A DNA stretch of 64,000 nucleotides, taken from the NCBI GenBank assembly GCA_963733145.1, contig CAVTCJ010000019.1, forward strand, positions 1-64,000, written 5' to 3'. The notes under the pieces are model-generated. The model was not told the DNA's origin. It did not search any database and worked only from the letters and a program-made list of their open reading frames with translations. Shown here one piece after another: positions 46,802-55,551 of this stretch (the first letter of the stretch is position 1; each line of letters opens with the position of its first letter). A program made the translations under genes and the position numbers. Origin of the DNA: JAHIKV01 sp963733145. GTDB taxonomy: Bacteria > Planctomycetota > Planctomycetia > Pirellulales > Thermoguttaceae.

Positions 46802-48301
46802 TTAGAAATCGACTTGGCAGCGGGTTTCGAGGATATCGGCCACGCCCCGGCCGGGAAGCGCGGCCGCAACCGTGCGGTCCGTCGTTTCCGAATGAACGTA
46901 GTTCAGCATCAGGCGGGTATAGGGGCTCAAATACCAGTTGATGCCGAAGGTGTGGTTCACGACGCGGCCGGCGCCCGGGGCCAGGGTATTGAGGTTCAAA
47001 TAGTCCACCCGGTAGGCCAACTCCCAGGCGCCCTTGCCGGTGCAGATGTTGCAGTCCTCGGTGCGGACGCGGAAGAAGTTCTCGTAGGGCTTGACCCGGC
47101 CGAAGACGCCTTCCTTTCGTTCGTAGACGCGGTTTTCGCCGGTGAGGAAGTAGCTCACGAAGATGTAGCCGCCATCGAACGGCGCCGTGCCGACGCCGGT
47201 TCTGATGAACGTAAGCCCACTCGTATTCGGCCTGGACCGAAAACGGCCCATAGACGAAAGCGACTTCGGGGCTAAAGGCGTTGATCCCGTCGGCATTCGC
47301 GAAGGTGGTGATGTTGCGACGTGTCGACGACGTAGTTGGCCAGATGGGCGTCGGGGCGCTGGGCGATCCGGTAGCGGTTGACCGTGGGGGCCGTGCCGGG
47401 CTTGAGCGTGGCAATCTCGCGGTAGGTGTAATTCATGCCCAAGTGCAGCAGTCCGCGGCCCTCGGTGGCTTCGTCGTACCACGGAAGCCAGGTCGTACGC
47501 GCGTCGAAGGCATAGCCGCCGTTGTCGTCGTAGCTGGTATCCTTGGGGAATGCGTTGTAGGGGTTCACCGACTGCCAGGCGTAGCCGCCCAGCCACCAGG
47601 TCATCGTTTCGGCTTCGTTCCAATTGAAGACCATGACGCCCGGCTTGCGGTCGCCGATCCCGCCGGCGGGGCTAATCACGCTGCGCTCCATGAAGGTGAT
47701 GTAGTTCGAACTGGTTTGCGTATCCAGTCCGTAGCACTCATAGAAATTGCCGAAGCGGACGTGACCGACGTAGGGCAACTCCTTGATCGTCATGTAAACG
47801 TCCTTGAAGGCGGTCGGCGAGTCGGCGAAGTCAACTTGGAACTTGTAGTCCACGACGTTGAAGGCCTCGCCCTTGACGCAGAGCCGGGCGCGGCGGAACT
47901 CGGTGCCGTTGAGCATGTCGCCGGCTTGCGACAGGCTTTGGGCGTTTTGCGAGAAGGCGGCGGTGTCCCACTGGATGCGGCCGCCCACACTCACCGACGG
48001 TTTGCCGGCGGCCTTGGCCTTGTCGGCCGCGGCCTTCTCGTGCATTTTCTGCAAGGCCTTCTCCAACTCGGCCACGCGCAGGGCCAGATCGGCGTCTTGG
48101 CCGTTGTTGTTCGATACGAAATTCGTTTTGGCTCGCCGGCGGCGTCGCGGGCGGTGCCCGATAACCGTCGGTCGGCGAATTATAGGAATCAGGCGACGTC
48201 GGCTGCATGGGGCCGTCTTGGCCAAAGGCCGGGACGTTCAGCCCCCAGGCAGCCGCCACCGTCAGCATCCAGGCCGACAATTTACAAATACGTCCGTGCA
48301 T
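46802..48301 (-). CDS. OprP/OprO-type porin (three frameshifts)
   Basis: About 495 residues. The ATG at 48301 follows AGGAGAGG. A signal (AWMLTVAAAWGLNVPAFGQ) and a coiled coil (RVAELEKALQKMHEKAAADK) precede a 16-strand-like barrel: GKPSVSVGGRIQWDTA, FRRARLCVKGEAFNVVDYKF, NNITTFANADG and the final GVADILETRCQVDF with a C-terminal Phe, as outer-membrane proteins have. Breaks occur near 48130, 47310 and 47205. OprP-type porins favour phosphate or other anions. Shifts in an otherwise complete barrel suggest sequence errors. Confidence 0.82.
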
Positions 48302-48371
48302 CTTGGGTTCCTCTCCTAAGCGGGTTCCGTACATGGTGGTCAAAATCAACTTGCATCACTCAGGGAGGAGA

Positions 48372-48457
48372 CTCGTTTAGCCCCGGCGTCCACGCCGGGA
48401 GACGCATTGCGAACGACCGCAACAATCTTCCCGGCGTGGACGCCGGGGCTAAACAAT
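48372..48457. repeat. paired hairpins (GTTTAGCCCCGGCG family)
   Basis: GTTTAGCCCCGGCGTCCACG with its complement CGTGGACGCCGGGGCTAAAC around a short centre. A related pair is at 25058. Confidence 0.85.
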
Positions 48458-48662
48458 TGAATCCTCCCAATATCATGCGCGTCGATTTCTCCGCGCACAA
48501 TTGCGCCAGTTCTTACCGCTGAAACCTCCGGTGCATCCGACACCTTTGGCATCTCAGGAATAATACTCGGGAGGCGAATAACCCGGAATTGAGTTAGAGA
48601 AGTGTTAGGGCCCGTCGCCGGTCACGGAAAGGGGGCGGCCGACGCTGCAACCGGCACAGCCC
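48458..48662. other. intergenic region, no feature seen
   Basis: No gene, hairpin or repeat stands out here. Confidence 0.5.
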
Positions 48663-48954
48663 TCATCGCCCGCCCAGCACCTTCCGCAAAACCGCCCAAA
48701 CGATCAGCAACGGAATTAACGCTATTAAGAGACGAGGCCGCCGGGCCGCTATAATCAGCAAAACCGGAACGGCGAGCAACAACCAGTTGGGCAACCGCTG
48801 AATGTCGTCGTAGGCCAGCCAGGCGACCGCCATTAAGGCCCCCGCCCGCCAACAGAACGCGCAGCGTCCCCGCCGACTCCGGCCACCAAAGCCAGTTGGC
48901 TGCGGCGCCCAGCAGAAGCACGACGGCGGCGATGGCCAAAATGCGGCGCTGCAT
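48663..48954 (-). CDS. small membrane protein (one frameshift), about 97 aa
   Basis: It starts MQRRILAIAAVVLLLGAAANW. After a shift near 48842 (a C-rich run) it continues ALMAVAWLAYDDIQRLPNWL and VPVLLIIAARRPRLLIALIP and stops at 48663. It gives three to four membrane segments and a basic tail (LRKVLGGR). The unshifted frame has a far less membrane-like end, so the shifted reading is preferred. The function is unknown. Confidence 0.6.
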
Positions 48955-48966
48955 GAGTTCTAGCGT

Positions 48967-49172
48967 GTAGGGTGGGACAAGCTTTAGCCGGGATTATTCA
49001 TAAACACGAAGGAACATTGTCATTCTGAGCGCAGCGAAGAATCTGGCTGTTTGCGGCGCATCGGCGATCCTTCGCTGCGCTCAGGATGACGTTTATGAAT
49101 AATCCGGGTTACGCGGTCCCACCAGTAACGGCGAAAAATGTGGTGGGACTGCGCGAGCTTGTCCCACCCTAC
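48967..49172. repeat. palindromic repeat (TAGGGTGGGACAAGC family), split by a MITE
   Basis: GTAGGGTGGGACAAGCTTTA on the left and GCGGTCCCACC...GAGCTTGTCCCACCCTAC on the right belong to one palindrome. MITE copy 3 lies between them. Confidence 0.85.
48988..49108. repeat. 121-bp MITE, copy 3
   Basis: Ends CCGGGATTATTC and GAATAATCCGGG. The flanks are TTAG (48984) and TTAC (49109), a YTAR duplication with one change. Confidence 0.88.
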
Positions 49173-49187
49173 AATCTGCAATGGCAT

Positions 49188-49787
49188 CTAAATCCGGTCC
49201 AGCATGTCGATCCAGCGGACGAGCTGCGCCAGTTCCTCGTCGTTGAGATAGCGGGGCGTGTCGCCGAGGTTTTTCAGCGTGACGGGATACTTCATCTTTT
49301 CGAGCGCGGCCGAAAATTGCTTGATCGGCCCGGCCAGCCGCGATTTGCCGGCCGAGGCCATGTAGATGGCCAGCCGGTGAGTCGGCTCGTTGGTGGGCGG
49401 CAGGCCCATCATGATCGCCTCCACGGCGGCCACGGCGCGGAACGCCTCCCGGTTGCGGAAGGCCGCCAGAAAAGCCATCGAACCGCCCCCTTCGTAGCCG
49501 TGGGCGACGATCCGCGTGGGATCGACCTTGTAGGTCTTGCCGATCTGACCCAGCAGCCGATCGACGAACTCCGTCTCGCCCGGCGTCCACATGGCGGGGT
49601 TGGCCGATTTCGGCGCCAACAGAATCAGGTGGTAGCGATCGCAGAGCGGCTTCCAGCGGGCCAACAGGTCCTTCCACTCGAAACCGCCGGGCGCGTGCAG
49701 CCAGACCACTACGCCGCAAGGCGCCTCGGGCCGGTATCCCGCGGGCACGTAGGCCCAGGCCTCGTTGCTGAATTCCGGGATTTTCAA
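49188..49787 (-). CDS. alpha/beta-hydrolase-like domain, 199 aa
   Basis: A hydrolase fold with GVVVWLHAPGGF (oxyanion strand), LILLAPKSANPAMW and the nucleophile elbow HGYEGGGSMA, where Gly replaces the usual Ser; it is thus likely inactive or a different subtype. It continues HRLAIYMASAGKSRL and KYPVTLKNLG. It appears to be the C-terminal domain of the HtrA-like protein just upstream (49843-51161): a CAGCCGCCCTCGGCTG repeat between them introduces a stop. There is no ribosome site or convincing start, so independent expression is doubtful. Confidence 0.6.
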   Translation of the reverse strand: MKIPEFSNEAWAYVPAGYRPEAPCGVVVWLHAPGGFEWKDLLARWKPLCDRYHLILLAPKSANPAMWTPGETEFVDRLLGQIGKTYKVDPTRIVAHGYEGGGSMAFLAAFRNREAFRAVAAVEAIMMGLPPTNEPTHRLAIYMASAGKSRLAGPIKQFSAALEKMKYPVTLKNLGDTPRYLNDEELAQLVRWIDMLDRI

Positions 49788-49842
49788 CTGGAGTTGGCCG
49801 GTCGGCGGGCAGCCTGCAGCCGAGGGCGGCTGGGCTACAGTG

Positions 49843-51161
49843 CTACAGGCGGCTGGCGCGAGCGGGCAATTCGTCCGGCGGCAGAGCGGTGGGAAGCTGC
49901 GCCAGCACGGCCTTCACCGGCCGCAATTCGCCTTTGCGGCGGACCTCGAAGCGGACTTCAGTTCCCGGCTCCAGCAGGCCGATTTTTTCGATCAGTTCAA
50001 TGCGGTCCTTGATCGGTTTGCCGTCGAAGGAGACCAGGACGTCGCCGGGGAGAACGCCCGCCGCGGCCGCGGGACTCTGCGGATAGACGTAGCGGACGAT
50101 GACTCCGTCGCTTGGCCGGCCCGCGCATCGGCAGCACGCCGAAGAAGCCGTGCTGGAAGGGGACGAGTTTATCCGTCAACGTCAGTTCGCTTTCGATGCG
50201 TTTGTTGTTCCGCATGACGGCGACGTGGATTTTGTCGCCGGCGTAGCGGCGTCCGATCTCGGTGGTTGCCTCGACGGTGCGGTGGGTCGGCCGGCCCTCG
50301 ATCGCGACGATTTCGTCGCCCGGTTTCAGGCCGGCGGTCGTGGCGGGGCACTTCGGCAGGCAGGCGGCGATGACCGGCCGGCCGGTGTAGATGTTGGGTC
50401 CCTTGAGGCTGATGCCCGCCAGGCCGGGATAGAGGTCCTCGCCCTTTTCCAGCCGGGGCAATGCCCGCTGGACGTCCTCGGCGGGGACGGCGAAGCCGAT
50501 CCCCGAATCGTACCATTCCATGCCGGCCATCTGTCCGCCGGCCTGCGGAGAGAGCGGGGCGATGACGCCCAGCACGCGGCCGCGGATGTCGATCAGCGGC
50601 CCGCCGTAGTTGTTCGGCGAAACGGCGGCGTCGGTTTGGATGGCCTTGCCCGAGATGCGGTCCAGGGCGCTGATGATTCCGACGGCCATGTTCGGCCGGT
50701 CGCCCTCGAAGGTCCGTCCCACGGCGATGGCCCACTGGCCGACGCGGATTTCACTGCGGGGGGCGATCTCGCCGACCGGCAGCGGTTTCCCCGCGTCGAT
50801 CTTCAACAGCACGAGCATCCGCGAGTGGTCCGTGGCGACCAGCTTGGCCGGCTTGCGCGTGCCGTCGGGCAAGCGGACCAGGATCGAGGCCGGCTCGGCC
50901 GCGAAGTTGAACGCGCTGGAAATGATGTACCCCTTCGGATCGACGATCAATCCGGTGGTCGGGCCGGAACCGAAGAGTTGCCCTTCGACCTTCTCCAGTC
51001 CGCCGATGGTCTCGATCTGGACCACCGATGGGGCGATTCGGTCCACCGCCGCCCGCAACGAGGCTTGCATCAACGAGTCGGCGTCCTCCGGCCGGCGACC
51101 GTGCGGCCGACAGGCAAACCGCCGCGGTCATCAAAATCAACAAGCGTGATATTGTCTTCAT
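49843..51161 (-). CDS. HtrA-like protein with PDZ domains, protease triad lost (two frameshifts)
   Basis: A signal (ISRLLILMTAAVCLS) starts at 51161. The trypsin-like part (SVVQIETIGGLEKVEG) lacks all three catalytic residues: SSAFNF where TNxHV is expected, SRMLVLLKID at the Asp site, and SPNNYGGPLID in place of GNSGG. PDZ domains follow (CPATTAGLKPGDEIVAIEG and, after a shift near 50115, GVLPGDVLVSFDGKPIKD). It ends in a TAG at 49843 set by a palindromic repeat. A further shift is near 51075. It is probably a scaffold or peptide-binding protein. The start overlaps the stop of the gene before it (ATGA). Confidence 0.8.
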
Positions 51162-52217
51162 GGTTGCGCCTTCTTCGCCGGTTTCTGCTCGCCGGCCGAT
51201 CGCAAAGTGAACTCCAGCAACTCCTGGCCGCGGATGACCGTCAGCCTGATCGGGTCCTCGTAATCGACGAACTCCATGTCCTTCAGCAGCGACTTGCAGG
51301 ATTGGACCAGGTTGTCGCCGGAAAGCACGATCAAGTCGTCCGGCTTCAGCCCGGCCTTTTCAGCCGGCGAGCCGGGCAGCACCCGGTCCACGTAGGGCGG
51401 CGTGCGTTCGAGAACGTCGGGAACCAACACGATCCCCAAGGCCGTCGGCGTGAGCGGATGCAGGGGCTTCTTCACCTCCGCATCGCGGTGGGCGACAAAC
51501 TTGCCCGACCGGATCTCCTCGACCGATTGCCGCACTTCGACGGTCGGCAGGGCGTAGTTGAGCCAGGTGTTGTTCAGCGAGTTGCGGAGCTCCTTGCCCA
51601 GGATGCCGGCCAATTGCCCGTCGAGCGTGACCAGGGCCCCGCCGGCGGCGCCGGGATTGTTCGTGGTCATGTCGAGCACGTAGACCGGACCGCGGTATGG
51701 GGTCTCGAAGACGCCCCGCCGGGCTTCCAGCCGGGTGACGACCGAGATGGTCCCCTTCTGCACGCTGACCGGCTCGCGGCCGTAGGCCACGCCGAAGACG
51801 TTGCTCAGCGCCAGGACCCGGGTCCCCGCTTCCAGTTTGGCGGCCTTCGACAGATCGAACGAGGGGAGTCCGTCGGCCTCGACCTTGAGCACGGCCACCT
51901 CCAGCTTCGGATCGGCGCCCACCAGTTTCGCGTCCAACTCGCGGCCGTCGGAGAGCATCACCGAGATATAATCGGTGTCGAGCACGTAACTGAAGGCGGT
52001 GAGGATGTAGCCGTTCGACGAGATGAGCACGCCGCTCTGGTAGCTCTCCATGCCCTCTGTATCCGCCCGCCCCGTAGACCTTGACGATCTTCGGCTGCAC
52101 TTGGGCGATGGTTTCGACGATGCCGGCCGAGGCGGGCAGGGCGAACAACAGCAAGGCCAGGAGAAATTGCAAATTGAAGATTGCAGATTGCAAATTGAAA
52201 ATTGAAGGGAACAACAT
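51158..52217 (-). CDS. HtrA-like protein with PDZ domain, protease triad lost (one frameshift)
   Basis: About 345 residues. A hydrophobic leader (LLALLLFALPASAGIVE) is followed by VQPKIVKVYGAGG and, after a shift near 52070, the protease-like core. His is gone (NGYILTAFSYVL), the Asp site is LEVAVLKVE, and the Ser site is NNPGAAGGALV, with Ala for the nucleophile. A PDZ domain (VLPGSPAEKAGLKPDDLIVLSG) closes it. The start is unclear because the first residues are coded by an AT-rich short repeat (FNLQSAIFNLQF). It is the second of three related genes in a row, and its stop overlaps the next start. Confidence 0.8.
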
Positions 52218-52228
52218 TCCGCCGTTGC

Positions 52229-52297
52229 GCCGTTTAGCAGCCGTCGGCACGACGGCCCCGTTGGCGCTGCTGAGCCGCCGTTCCGGCGGCTGCTAAA
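52229..52297. repeat. palindromic repeat (CGTTTAGCAGCCG family)
   Basis: CGTTTAGCAGCCGTCGGCAC and its near complement GGCGGCTGCTAAACG; a related copy is at 37456. Confidence 0.8.
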
Positions 52298-52385
52298 CGA
52301 ATTCCGCGCCCGAAATGGAAACTGCTTAATTTACAATTTACAATCTTCAATTTACAATTTGCAATCATCAATGTTACGCCCTCCC

Positions 52386-54113
52386 CTACTTCTCCGTCTT
52401 GAAGCCTTCGATCCGCAGCGTGGCGAACGGCTCGTCGCCGTAACGGACCTCGATTTTGCCCGGCAGCAGCCGACCGTCCTTTTCGGCATAGCCGGAAAAA
52501 TAAAGTTCGCACGGATCCGAATCCTCGTCGGGGAACATTTCCATCGCCAGCAGACGCCCATCGGCCGGGCCGAAATAGAAGCGGCACTCCACACCCCCGT
52601 GCAATCCGACGAGCACGTCGGCGAGACCTTGATGTCCGGCCAGCGGGGCCGTGCCGTAATAATAGACGTCGCCGAAGCGGTCCAGTCCCTCCAGGGCGAA
52701 TCTCCGCCAGAGGTACAGCGCCGGCATGAGCCCGCCGCTGTGCTCGGGCAACAGCGACTTGCCCAGTTCGGCGCCGGCGGTCCACTCGATCTTCAAGGAC
52801 GGGAGGATCAGCGCAGCCGCTTTGTCGCCGATCTGGAGGGTATACTTCCCGCCGCCGCTCAACGGTCCGGTGAAGGTCCAGGTCCCCCGGGCGTCGGCGA
52901 GTTTCGCCTTCGAGCTCCAGGCGTTCCAGACCCTTTTCTGTTCGAGTTCGTTGTAATAGTAGTTGGAAAAACCGGTCTTCTCCCGGTAATGCTGAGAGAC
53001 GATTTCCGGAATCGGCAGCGCGGCGGGGGCCGTGGGTCTCGCCGGGGGCTTGGCGCCTTTTTTGGGTGGGGATTTTTTCGGCTTGTTCTTCGGCTTCGGC
53101 TCGGGCTGCATTGCGGGTTTCGGCCTGCCGCCGGTCAATTGCAGCAGTTCATCCACGCCGTGGACGCCCGCCAGACGGACCAGCACGTCGTGCCGCTTGC
53201 CGTCGCGGCGAAAGCTCAGGGGAACGCGCCAACCCTTGGGATAAATCCCCAGGATGTTCTTGAACTCGTTGACCGTGGCGATGGGCCGTCCGCCGAAACT
53301 GACCAGTTCGTCCCCTTCCCGCAAACCGCGGCGATAGGCGTCCGATGCTTCGAGGATTTGATCGACCACCACGTGGCCCTCATCGTCGTGCTTCATCACC
53401 GCGCCGAGGGTGGCGTGATCGACGATCCGGCCGCTGTGCAGCGTGCCCAGGAAGTTCTTGATCTGGTTGCTCGAGACGGCGTAGGCGACGCCGACGTTGA
53501 CCCGCCCGCGCTTCTCGAAGGAGCAGCGGCCGTTGATGCCGAGCACGCGGCCTTGGAGGTCGAACAAGGGCCCGCCCGAGTTGCCCGGATTCACCGAGGC
53601 GTCGCTCTGGAGGCAATCGGTGTACTCCAGCAGGGTCCCGGCCGGTTCCTGGTAGCGATGGACGCCGGAGATGATTCCGTAGGTGATGGTCGGCTGAAAG
53701 TCGGTGGCCAGCAGGAAGGGGTTGCCGGCGGCGAAGACCCAGTCGCCGGCGCGGACTTTGTCGCTGTCGGCCAATTCGGCGTAGGGAAAATCGTCGCGGC
53801 CGAAGAGCTTAATCAGGGCTATGTCGCCGGTCGGGTCGATGGCGACCAGCACGGCGTCGTAGGCTTTGCGGTCGGCCATGCCGCATTGCATATAGTGTCC
53901 GCAAGGGAGCACGACGTGGTAGTTGGTGACGGCGAAGCCGTCGGGCGAGATGACCACGCCGGAGCCGCCGCCCTGCCCGTTGGCCGGAAAGATGGCCAGC
54001 ACGGCGTCCTTGGCCTTATTGATCACCGCGATGCGCCGGGCCTCGGCGTCGAGCACGGCCGCGGGCGGCCCGGCCTGGGCCTGCGCAACGGTGCCCAGCA
54101 GCAGGGCCAGCAT
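52386..54113 (-). CDS. HtrA/DegP-type serine protease with intact triad
   Basis: About 575 residues. The preferred start is ATG at 54113 (MLALLLGTVAQAQA, a signal peptide); the longer frame from 54314 only reads palindromic repeats. The triad is His in FAVTNYHVVLP, Asp in PTGDIALIKL and Ser in NPGNSGGPLFD. A PDZ domain follows (GLREGDELVSFGGRPI), then a Lys-Pro-rich linker (KPKNKPKKSPPKKGAK) and a beta-rich C-terminal domain (GTWTFTGPLSGGGKYTLQ). It acts in the periplasm on misfolded proteins. It is the only active copy of the three in this row. Confidence 0.9.
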   Translation of the reverse strand: MLALLLGTVAQAQAGPPAAVLDAEARRIAVINKAKDAVLAIFPANGQGGGSGVVISPDGFAVTNYHVVLPCGHYMQCGMADRKAYDAVLVAIDPTGDIALIKLFGRDDFPYAELADSDKVRAGDWVFAAGNPFLLATDFQPTITYGIISGVHRYQEPAGTLLEYTDCLQSDASVNPGNSGGPLFDLQGRVLGINGRCSFEKRGRVNVGVAYAVSSNQIKNFLGTLHSGRIVDHATLGAVMKHDDEGHVVVDQILEASDAYRRGLREGDELVSFGGRPIATVNEFKNILGIYPKGWRVPLSFRRDGKRHDVLVRLAGVHGVDELLQLTGGRPKPAMQPEPKPKNKPKKSPPKKGAKPPARPTAPAALPIPEIVSQHYREKTGFSNYYYNELEQKRVWNAWSSKAKLADARGTWTFTGPLSGGGKYTLQIGDKAAALILPSLKIEWTAGAELGKSLLPEHSGGLMPALYLWRRFALEGLDRFGDVYYYGTAPLAGHQGLADVLVGLHGGVECRFYFGPADGRLLAMEMFPDEDSDPCELYFSGYAEKDGRLLPGKIEVRYGDEPFATLRIEGFKTEK

Positions 54114-54117
54114 CAGG

Positions 54118-54150
54118 AGTAGGGTGGGACAAGCGCAGCGCGGTCCCACC
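54118..54150. repeat. partial palindromic repeat (TAGGGTGGGACAAGC family)
   Basis: GTAGGGTGGGACAAGCGCAG followed by CGGTCCCACCATG, just before the protease start. It creates the spurious MVGPRCACPTLL extension. Confidence 0.75.
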
Positions 54151-54171
54151 ATGTTTGGTACATCATGCAAA

Positions 54172-54255
54172 AATGGGTGCCACTGCTGGCTTGTCCAGCA
54201 GTGGGAAGCGTCTTTCCCACGGGAACACTGCTGGACAAGCCAGCAGTGGCACCCT
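54172..54255. repeat. palindromic repeat (GTGCCACTGCTGG family)
   Basis: GTGCCACTGCTGGCTTGTCC and its complement flank a short centre. A second copy is at 60827-60911. Confidence 0.9.
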
Positions 54256-54289
54256 CGAAGCGGCCCCACCCCACTTTGCGTCTGGCACA

Positions 54290-55475
54290 TCATTTTACGA
54301 TCCTCGCGTTGCACAACAGGAGCCGGTCGCCGGTGCCCAGGCTGTCGCCGAAATCAACCAGGATCGTCAGCCGCCGGACCCCGGCCACGTCCAATTCGAT
54401 GGTTTGCGGTGCATCTTTGCCGGAGTAGTCGTGTTGGATGAGGACGCGGTCGTCGCCGCGGACGGTCAGCCGGACCTTTCCGCTCGTGCCTCCGGTTTCG
54501 TCGGCGCCGGCCACGGCGCGGAAGCGGCTGAAGCCCTTCGGCAGCCGGTAGACCAACTCCGTCCGGGCGAAGAGCGCCAGGCCCTTGCTATACACGACGC
54601 CGCCCAGTTTCAGCGGTTCCGAATCGAAGCCGCGGTTGAACCGCGGGGCGTAGAACAGCCGCAGCGCGGGCAAGGGCCGATCGGCGCCGAAGTACGGCGT
54701 CCAAGTTATTGAATCCGGCTTCAGGTCGCTGAGATAGAGCAGCTTGCCCTGGGAAAAATCGAGCCGCAGGACGTCCTCCAGCGGTGCGGAGACGTTCAGG
54801 CCCGTCGACGTAATCCACTGCAATTTCCCGGCCAGGGCGACCGACCGCGCCGACCACAGCGAACCGGAGGCGTCGGTGACGCGGCAAACCGGCGGCGGCG
54901 GCCCGTCGCCTGCCCCGTGGTGATAGACGAAACCGAAGACCTTCGCGCGTTTCACGGGCAGGAGCTTCGCCGTCGAGATTGAAGCCCACGGTGTCCGCCG
55001 TCACGTTTTCGACGATGCCTTTGCTCGAGTCGAGCGTTCCGCCGCTGCGGACGATCAGCAGATCGCTGTCGGACTTCCTCTCGGTCAACCGGGCCCATTC
55101 GGCGTCGAGCGGATCGGACCGCTGCAGCCGGACCGATTGGACGACGGACATGGGGGCCTCGATCACTTCGCCGCCGTCGAGCGTGATCCGCGACCGGCCG
55201 TCTTGGGCGAGGAACTGGCGGGCGCGGATCGCCGACCCGTCGGTCAACTCGACGAGGATACCGGCTGTTTGCGCCGCCGGCTGGGCCTCGCGCCGAGTGG
55301 TAAGCATCAAGAGGTTTTCCGTCTCCAGCGAGACGCGGCCCTGGGCCGTGTCGAGCGTCAGACGCCCGGCGGTCAATTCGACCGGGACGCCGGAGACCGA
55401 TTGGCCGTCGAGCATTTGCGCCGTGAACGGGGGCGCCGTGAAACTCAATATCAACGTCAGTAATAGGCTGGTCAT
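54290..55475 (-). CDS. exported NPCBM-domain protein (one frameshift)
   Basis: About 395 residues. A signal (SLLLTLILSFTAPPFTAQ) starts at 55475. The first part has a short beta-strand repeat (GQSVSGVPVELTAGRLTLD, AGILVELTDGSAIRARQFL). After a shift near 54960 comes a C-terminal NPCBM-type carbohydrate-binding module: GGVVYSKGLALFARTELVY, FSRFRAVAGADETGG and GVRRLTILVDFGDSLGTGD. It would bind glycans in the envelope. It lies upstream of the protease genes in the same direction. Confidence 0.82.
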
Positions 55476-55495
55476 GGTAATTTTCTTTTCCGGTT

Positions 55496-55511
55496 GCGAA
55501 ACCGCAAGCGG
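55496..55511 (+). repeat. REP-like sequence
   Basis: GCGAAACCGCAAGCGG, 20 bases upstream of the NPCBM gene. Same family as around 21.5 kb. Confidence 0.8.
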
Positions 55512-55551
55512 TTATTACGGTCCGTTTTCACTCTTCTCTCTTCACTCTTCA

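Noticed and set aside
49188..49787. Active esterase
   Set aside because: The nucleophile elbow reads HGYEGGG, without the Ser that such enzymes need, and the ORF lacks a start.
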